Positions 33,985-38,442 of a stretch of DNA of 38,442 bases are shown piece after piece. The notes beneath the pieces were generated by a model. It had not been told where the DNA came from, made no database searches, and saw nothing but the letters and a program-made list of their open reading frames with translations. Both the position numbers and the translations under genes were made by a program. The stretch lies in assembly GCA_947632635.1 (NCBI GenBank), contig CANRQA010000012.1, positions 1-38,442 on the forward strand, written 5' to 3'. Source of the stretch: an uncultured Clostridia bacterium (lineage in GTDB: Bacteria > Bacillota > Clostridia > TANB77 > CAG-465). Numbering within the stretch: position 1 is the first letter of the stretch; every line of letters begins with the position of its first letter.

Positions 33985-34455
33985 ATGTATGTTTCTGAGA
34001 TATTAAGAGATATTATCCTTACAAGTCGTAATTTTTTAGAAATAGCAAGACCATTTTTTTGGGATGAAAACTTTTTAAATTCTTTAAAAGATACAAAAAT
34101 AGATGACTGTAATATAACTGATAAGTATAAAGAAAAAATTGTAACTTTACATGATGTATTTTTAAAAGGCTTAAATTACGGGAAATGTGGATTAACTACA
34201 CGGTATTTATTACAGCACTTTGATAGCATTGATAAGTATTCTGCTAAATTATGCTACGGGGTATGTTCCCTATTAAAAGACACTAAAAATTCACCAAATG
34301 GTAAACATGCATTTATTGAATATAATGGATACATGTATTGCACCACTCTTATGTTAAAACTTCCAGTAGCAAATATAGATAACTTTGGATATAAAATAAA
34401 TAAAATTATAAATATTGAAAGTTCACGTATAATTTCTGAATATCAAAAGTTTTAA
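33985..34455 (+). CDS. Small Cys/His protein of unknown function
   Basis: A 156-residue protein. I start at the ATG with GGAGGG seven bases upstream; a TTG five codons earlier lies across that ribosome site. No signal peptide or membrane helix is present. A buried-looking cysteine (Cys68 in NYGKCGLTTRYLL) begins a helix, and a histidine (His108 in GKHAFIEYNGYMYC) begins a strand about 40 residues later. That order is seen in papain-fold and transglutaminase-like proteins, but a third catalytic residue is not obvious, so enzyme activity is only a suggestion. It is a single-gene unit with a consensus promoter and a terminator. Family not recognised. Confidence 0.75.
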   Translation: MYVSEILRDIILTSRNFLEIARPFFWDENFLNSLKDTKIDDCNITDKYKEKIVTLHDVFLKGLNYGKCGLTTRYLLQHFDSIDKYSAKLCYGVCSLLKDTKNSPNGKHAFIEYNGYMYCTTLMLKLPVANIDNFGYKINKIINIESSRIISEYQKF

Positions 34456-34461
34456 TAACAA

Positions 34462-34500
34462 AAAAAGAGTAATTAGACTATAAATCTAGTTACTCTTTTT
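34462..34500. terminator. Bidirectional terminator
   Basis: Arms at 34462-34477 and 34485-34500 pair over 16 bp with one G-U position (core AAGAGTAA/TTACTCTT), flanked by A and T runs on both sides. It serves two convergent genes, the small Cys/His protein and the synthetase-like gene. Confidence 0.8.
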
Positions 34501-34501
34501 A

Positions 34502-37126
34502 TTATTCTTCCTCAAGTATTTTTGCACACTCTGGGCATAAATACCTATATTTTAATTCTTTTCCTATCTCCTCAGTATAATGTCCACATCTTGCACATTT
34601 TTGTCCTGGTTCTTTTTGAATATCTACATCATGCTTATCTGTAACATTACTTTCTATACTAGAAACGTTAATGCATTCAAGTAGTGCCCTATAATTTTCT
34701 TTAATAAATTTATCTGTAAATTCATTTGTATTAACTACAACTTTTGCTTCTAAAGAATTTTTTATAAATTTCTTTCCTTGTGCCTTTTTTATTTTTTTAT
34801 CAAGTTTTTGCTTTACAGCAAAAATTTTATCCCATTTTTGCTCTAATTTAGTATTTTCCTCACTTTCTACTTTAATGTCATTAAGTACTATTTTATTAGC
34901 ATATAAATTTCTTTCTTCTTCAGTGGATTTATGCCATATATATGGCCAAATTTCTTCTAATGTATATGGAATTAACGGTGCCCATAAATTTGATATAACA
35001 AGTATAATATCATATAAATTTGACTGAACACTTCTCCTTTTTTTATTATTTGCAAGTTGAATATATAAATTATATTTTATTGATTCAAAATAATTATTGC
35101 AAAGCGTTTCCATACAAAAATTCATAAGTTTTAAATACACGTTATAGAAATCTAATTTATTATAACATTCTTTAACTTCATTTATAAGTTTAGATAACTT
35201 AATATATATGTATTTATCAATATCATTTCTTTCATTAAGCGCAACATAGTTTTTAGTTGGATTAAAATCATATAAATTTGCTATAATATATTTAAAAGTT
35301 CTTCTAATATTTTTATATTTTCGGTTTATATTTATTAAGCTCTGTCTGTTTAATGTAATTTTATCACCAGAAGAAGACATTGCGGCCCAAAGTCTTAAAA
35401 TATCAGTACCGTAATCATTTACAGTATTCATTACCTCATTTTCAACTTTAATATTTGCAGTACCAATTTTCTTTTTGTTTCCTTTAGAAAAATCTTTTGG
35501 TAACTTTTTATTTTTCTTTTTATTTTTTTCATCTACTTTAGTATTTTCTGTTTCATTTTTCTTATCTAAACTTGTATTTTCATTAAATATTTCTTTTTTA
35601 GTTTTTTGTCTTACATTAGAATGAATTAATATTTGATTTAACTCATCTAAATATTTATTAGGCTCTTTCATAAAAGCTATTGCCTTAAGATTTTCTAAAA
35701 AACTCTTTTTGCTTTCTATGCAAATTTCATATTCTTCATTATTTTTTTCTGTATTTTCATTTATACAAATATATTTAAAGAAATTATTTAATGTCGCATT
35801 TTCCTTAAAAAAGAACCCACATCCACACTTACATGAGATTTGACCTTGAAGAAGTTCTTCTGGTGTCTGTTTATACCAAGTATCACTTCCTCTTGCATCA
35901 AAAGCCTTTTTTATAATCTCTATTGTCTTTTCTCGTACTATTTCAGCTCCACAATCTGCACAATAAAAGACAGGTATAGGAGTACCAATAATATTTTTAT
36001 CAGATATTAATGCCTCTTTAGTGTTATTTATACTATTAATACTTCGCTTAAATTCCTCATCTTTAAATTTTTTACTTGCTATCATTTTAGTTTCAAGAGA
36101 ATTTACCATATCTTCTGTTATTTCAGAGTTATCAGGTTTTAAGGCGTACCATTCATTAACACATCTATATATAGTTTCACTCTCACATTTATCACAAGTT
36201 GGAACTGATACCTTAGCTTTTTGTATAGTATAAATAAAGTCAGATTCTTTTAGATACTCGATTATTTTATCATTAATTTCTAAATAATTCATTCCATTAT
36301 ATACAATAGCAAGTCCATTTGTAACACCATGTTCATTTAATATAGACTTTATTGCTTCTTTTTTTGTATCCTTTAATATTAAATAATCAAGGTAAGTATG
36401 GCCAGAAGATACTGTTCTAATACCTGTAGAACTTAAGTCATCATAGCACACATATTCTTCATTTGTTAAAATTATAGAGACCCTTTTTCTATAATCAAGT
36501 GGGTTCATACATAATATGTTTTTTAGTTCTATTGCCTTATATGTTTCTTTTATATCATATTTTATTATGAATTCCTTTTGCATTACTTCATCTACATATT
36601 TAGAAGCAATAATATAATGATACTTTACATTATTTTTGGTTGTTTCTACAAGTGAATATTTTAATTCTTTTGCTATTGCTATATTTTCACTTGTAACCAT
36701 TGTCCATGGTCTAATATTACTTACAACAAAATATGTATTTTTTAAATTTTTATACTCACTAAATAGACCTTTATCATCTTCTACTCTATATAACACATAA
36801 TAATTATCTAAATCTTTTTTTATAAATTTTAAATCTTTTCTTCTTTTATATGTTGCACATTTAGCACACCAATGCACAGGACGTAATTCTTTTTTTATTC
36901 TTCCGTCTTTATACAAATGATAAAAAGTATCTATCATATTCATGTCAAATTCTTTTTTTATTGTTGTAATATTTTTTCTTTCATAATTGATAGTTGTACC
37001 TAAATTGTTTATTTCTAGTATTTGACCTTTAAATGTATTATCAAGGTCCTTCCTTTCTTGTATTCTTAATTTTACTAATTCTTGGATATTATTTTTATCA
37101 GTTGGGAGTGTATCTATTTGTTTCAT
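34502..37126 (-). CDS. Isoleucyl-tRNA synthetase-like protein lacking active-site motifs (main fragment)
   Basis: An 874-residue open frame that follows IleRS from the connective domain to the C terminus. Scaffold features are kept: RPVHWCAKC, CDKCESETIYRCVNEWY, GTPIPVFYCADCG, GSDTWYKQTPEELL, YGTDILRLWAAMSS, the anticodon-domain helices (RTFKYIIANLYDFNP) and the C-terminal zinc cluster CARC...CPEC. Functional motifs are not: KMSKS is replaced by an unrelated Lys-rich stretch, and the editing-site TAPGHGEDD region reads SSGHTYLDY. Homology continues upstream in the same frame to 37297 without a start codon, where HIGH reads SSTI; the true N terminus lies in another frame (37278-37448). It is therefore either a frameshifted decaying paralogue or a synthetase-derived protein with another job. 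It cannot be the cell's only IleRS. Confidence 0.8.
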   Translation of the reverse strand: MKQIDTLPTDKNNIQELVKLRIQERKDLDNTFKGQILEINNLGTTINYERKNITTIKKEFDMNMIDTFYHLYKDGRIKKELRPVHWCAKCATYKRRKDLKFIKKDLDNYYVLYRVEDDKGLFSEYKNLKNTYFVVSNIRPWTMVTSENIAIAKELKYSLVETTKNNVKYHYIIASKYVDEVMQKEFIIKYDIKETYKAIELKNILCMNPLDYRKRVSIILTNEEYVCYDDLSSTGIRTVSSGHTYLDYLILKDTKKEAIKSILNEHGVTNGLAIVYNGMNYLEINDKIIEYLKESDFIYTIQKAKVSVPTCDKCESETIYRCVNEWYALKPDNSEITEDMVNSLETKMIASKKFKDEEFKRSINSINNTKEALISDKNIIGTPIPVFYCADCGAEIVREKTIEIIKKAFDARGSDTWYKQTPEELLQGQISCKCGCGFFFKENATLNNFFKYICINENTEKNNEEYEICIESKKSFLENLKAIAFMKEPNKYLDELNQILIHSNVRQKTKKEIFNENTSLDKKNETENTKVDEKNKKKNKKLPKDFSKGNKKKIGTANIKVENEVMNTVNDYGTDILRLWAAMSSSGDKITLNRQSLININRKYKNIRRTFKYIIANLYDFNPTKNYVALNERNDIDKYIYIKLSKLINEVKECYNKLDFYNVYLKLMNFCMETLCNNYFESIKYNLYIQLANNKKRRSVQSNLYDIILVISNLWAPLIPYTLEEIWPYIWHKSTEEERNLYANKIVLNDIKVESEENTKLEQKWDKIFAVKQKLDKKIKKAQGKKFIKNSLEAKVVVNTNEFTDKFIKENYRALLECINVSSIESNVTDKHDVDIQKEPGQKCARCGHYTEEIGKELKYRYLCPECAKILEEE

Positions 37127-37277
37127 ATTAGATGTATTAGTAAATAATAACTCATGAGATGCAACGTCCCCCTGTAATAATTTGCTTTTTATTACAAAAT
37201 CCTTTAATATTTTATTTAATATAATTGTAGATGATAAACTTGGCTCTATATATGTTGGTAATTCTTTTATCTTATAC

Positions 37278-37448
37278 TTACTTCCGTCCGTTTTTTAAAT
37301 TTTTATTTACAATATATATGTATTTTTTATCATCTTGAATTTTTGTTAATATATAATCTTCTTTTCTAACTTGATTTCCTTTTATTGCTATTGTTTCTTT
37401 TGGTAAATTAAGCGTTTTTGTAAAATCTGTTTTATTTATTATTTTCAT
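37278..37448 (-). CDS. N-terminal fragment of the IleRS-like gene
   Basis: A 56-codon frame with a strong GGAGG site seven bases before its ATG. The product contains TKTLNLPKETIAIKGNQV, which matches the conserved IleRS N terminus (DTLNLPKT-FPMRGNL). It stops at 37278, exactly where the IleRS-like sequence continues in another frame: ...GR here, then SKYKIKELPTY from 37282 leftwards. Ignoring one A at position 37283 joins both into a protein of about 981 residues, the usual IleRS length. An upstream ATG at 37472 is possible, but the ribosome site lies after it. Confidence 0.7.
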   Translation of the reverse strand: MKIINKTDFTKTLNLPKETIAIKGNQVRKEDYILTKIQDDKKYIYIVNKNLKNGRK

Positions 37449-37497
37449 TTGTTTACCTCCAAAAAAGTGCAAACCTTTACATTATTATTATATATAA

Positions 37498-37526
37498 ATT
37501 ATATTGCATTAATAAATAAATATCAA
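37498..37526 (-). promoter_or_regulatory. SigA-type promoter of the IleRS-like gene
   Basis: Minus-strand TTGATA (37521-37526) and TATAAT (37498-37503) with a 17-base spacer lie about 50 bases before the ATG at 37448. There is no T-box leader, which clostridial synthetase genes often have, so regulation by uncharged tRNA is not indicated. Confidence 0.6.
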
Positions 37527-37999
37527 TAATATAAAAAGAAAATCATGTAAAATATATTCGTTTTTTGTTACTCAAATTTAAAGTGAAAAATTTAAGTATT
37601 TTACATCTAATTTATTTTTATCTCATATTGGCATATATAGAATTCCTTATACAGCAATTCAATTTATCAATTAAATATGTTCTCATATTCAAATAATAAC
37701 TATATTATTTTCTTTTACATATTTTATTACAATTTCTGATAGCTTATACATAAATATTTTTTTGCTTTTTATTAACTTTTAATTTTATATGTTTACAATT
37801 TTTACTTTTTTAATATTTATATTTTGTGACTCACTCATTTTTTATTTAGATAATTATTACTATTTTTTCCCTGTTAATACTAAATGCTGCTTTTTTATTA
37901 GCATTTTTTAATAGTTACCATCTATTATTCACATGTTTAACAAAAATATGATTTATCAAAAATACCAAATATTAGTATTTCATTTCATTTTATTTTATT
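37527..37999. other. AT-rich gap before the surface-protein gene
   Basis: About 470 bases with no reading frame that looks coding. One small inverted repeat (AAATGCT at 37882-37888, AGCATTT at 37900-37906) lies in it and has a T-run on the plus strand only. I see no T-box, tRNA or repeat array here. Confidence 0.4.
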
Positions 38000-38442
38000 T
38001 TATTCTATTTTATATTTATTTTTATCTTGTTCTTCTAGTACAAGATAAGATTTTAGACAAACAATAGGTCGAAAACCTATACCACTATCAAAGTAATTGC
38101 TATAAAGTAAACCACCGATATTACTTACTTTATTTAAATCCTGTGCAGGATGTGCAGATGGAGAGGCCAACCACATACTTCCTGCCTTATTATTATCAAT
38201 TAAAGTATATAAATCATCATACGAATTATCATTTTTTCTAAATATATAGTCGCGATTTACAAAACTATCTGTTCCTTCATTTTTATACACATATCCAAAT
38301 AAATCCTCTACTTGATATTCTATTTTCAAATCTGGATATTTTTCGTTCCACGAATTTATAAATATTTCACTTGTTGGGCCTCCTATTGCGTATTCTGCAT
38401 TTTCACCTGCAAATACTTTCCATGCAGTTGTATCTAACATAT
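38000..38442 (-). CDS. C-terminal part of a surface-type protein (DUF6273-like), cut by window edge
   Basis: The last 146 or so residues of a larger protein; the frame runs off the window, and the Met near the edge is probably internal. The pattern (W-K-V/F near the start, YAIGGPTSEIFINSWNEKYP, then MWLASPSAHP and GIGFRPIVCL) is that of a domain common in clostridial exported proteins, often annotated DUF6273 and frequently attached to prepilin-like N termini. Its function is not established. The ending ...NKYKIE after a conserved strand is typical of the C terminus. The class is recalled from similar proteins, not searched. Confidence 0.65.
   Translation of the reverse strand, partial: MLDTTAWKVFAGENAEYAIGGPTSEIFINSWNEKYPDLKIEYQVEDLFGYVYKNEGTDSFVNRDYIFRKNDNSYDDLYTLIDNNKAGSMWLASPSAHPAQDLNKVSNIGGLLYSNYFDSGIGFRPIVCLKSYLVLEEQDKNKYKIE

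Noticed and set aside
37882-37906. Hairpin AAATGCT/AGCATTT as terminator of the partial surface-protein gene
   Set aside because: The minus strand has no T-run after the stem; the T-run is on the plus strand, where no gene ends.
37449-37999. A T-box leader before the IleRS-like gene
   Set aside because: I looked for the conserved T-box sequence and a terminator/antiterminator pair on the minus strand and found neither.

Overview
The window looks like chromosomal DNA of an uncultured, AT-rich, endospore-forming Clostridia relative. The evidence is the very low GC content, strong AGGAGG-type ribosome sites, frequent TTG starts, and a spoIID - spoIIQ-like - spoIIID - mbl neighbourhood of the kind known from Bacillus and Clostridia.

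Layout. Positions 5-586 hold a ferritin-like protein. Positions 654-6235 (minus strand) are a sporulation/cell-shape block (mbl, spoIIID, a SpoIIQ-like M23 protein, spoIID), interrupted between spoIIID and mbl by a separate AAA ATPase gene with its own promoter and terminator. Positions 6429-28746 (minus strand) are about 22 kb of 18 closely packed genes that read as one Tad/type IV pilus-like system for a single-membrane cell. In transcription order it encodes a CpaB-like SAF protein, two ParA-fold proteins without a canonical Walker A, a membrane-anchored TadA-type ATPase, a fused TadB-TadC platform, a long series of small proteins with pilin-like N termini (two share their first 57 residues exactly), two larger pilus-like proteins (one ending in a dockerin-like module), a CxxC-ended protein, two paralogous membrane proteins with weak SLH-like features, and a 1774-residue secreted protein. 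Hairpins sit at three gene boundaries and may set pilin stoichiometry.

Positions 28747-29599 are an AT-rich gap holding the likely operon promoter, two Spo0A-box-like sites and a plus-strand promoter. To the right are an Rpn-family nuclease, a D-Ala-D-Ala carboxypeptidase, a 612-residue unknown, a small Cys/His protein behind a consensus promoter, and an isoleucyl-tRNA synthetase paralogue that has lost HIGH, KMSKS and the editing signature and is split by a single-base frameshift. The window ends in the C-terminal part of a surface-type protein.

The two items most worth following are the pilus-like operon, which has no leader-peptidase sites, no peptidase gene, paired pilins and a dockerin, and the synthetase-like protein with decayed active sites. 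All family assignments were made by reading motifs by eye; no database search was run.
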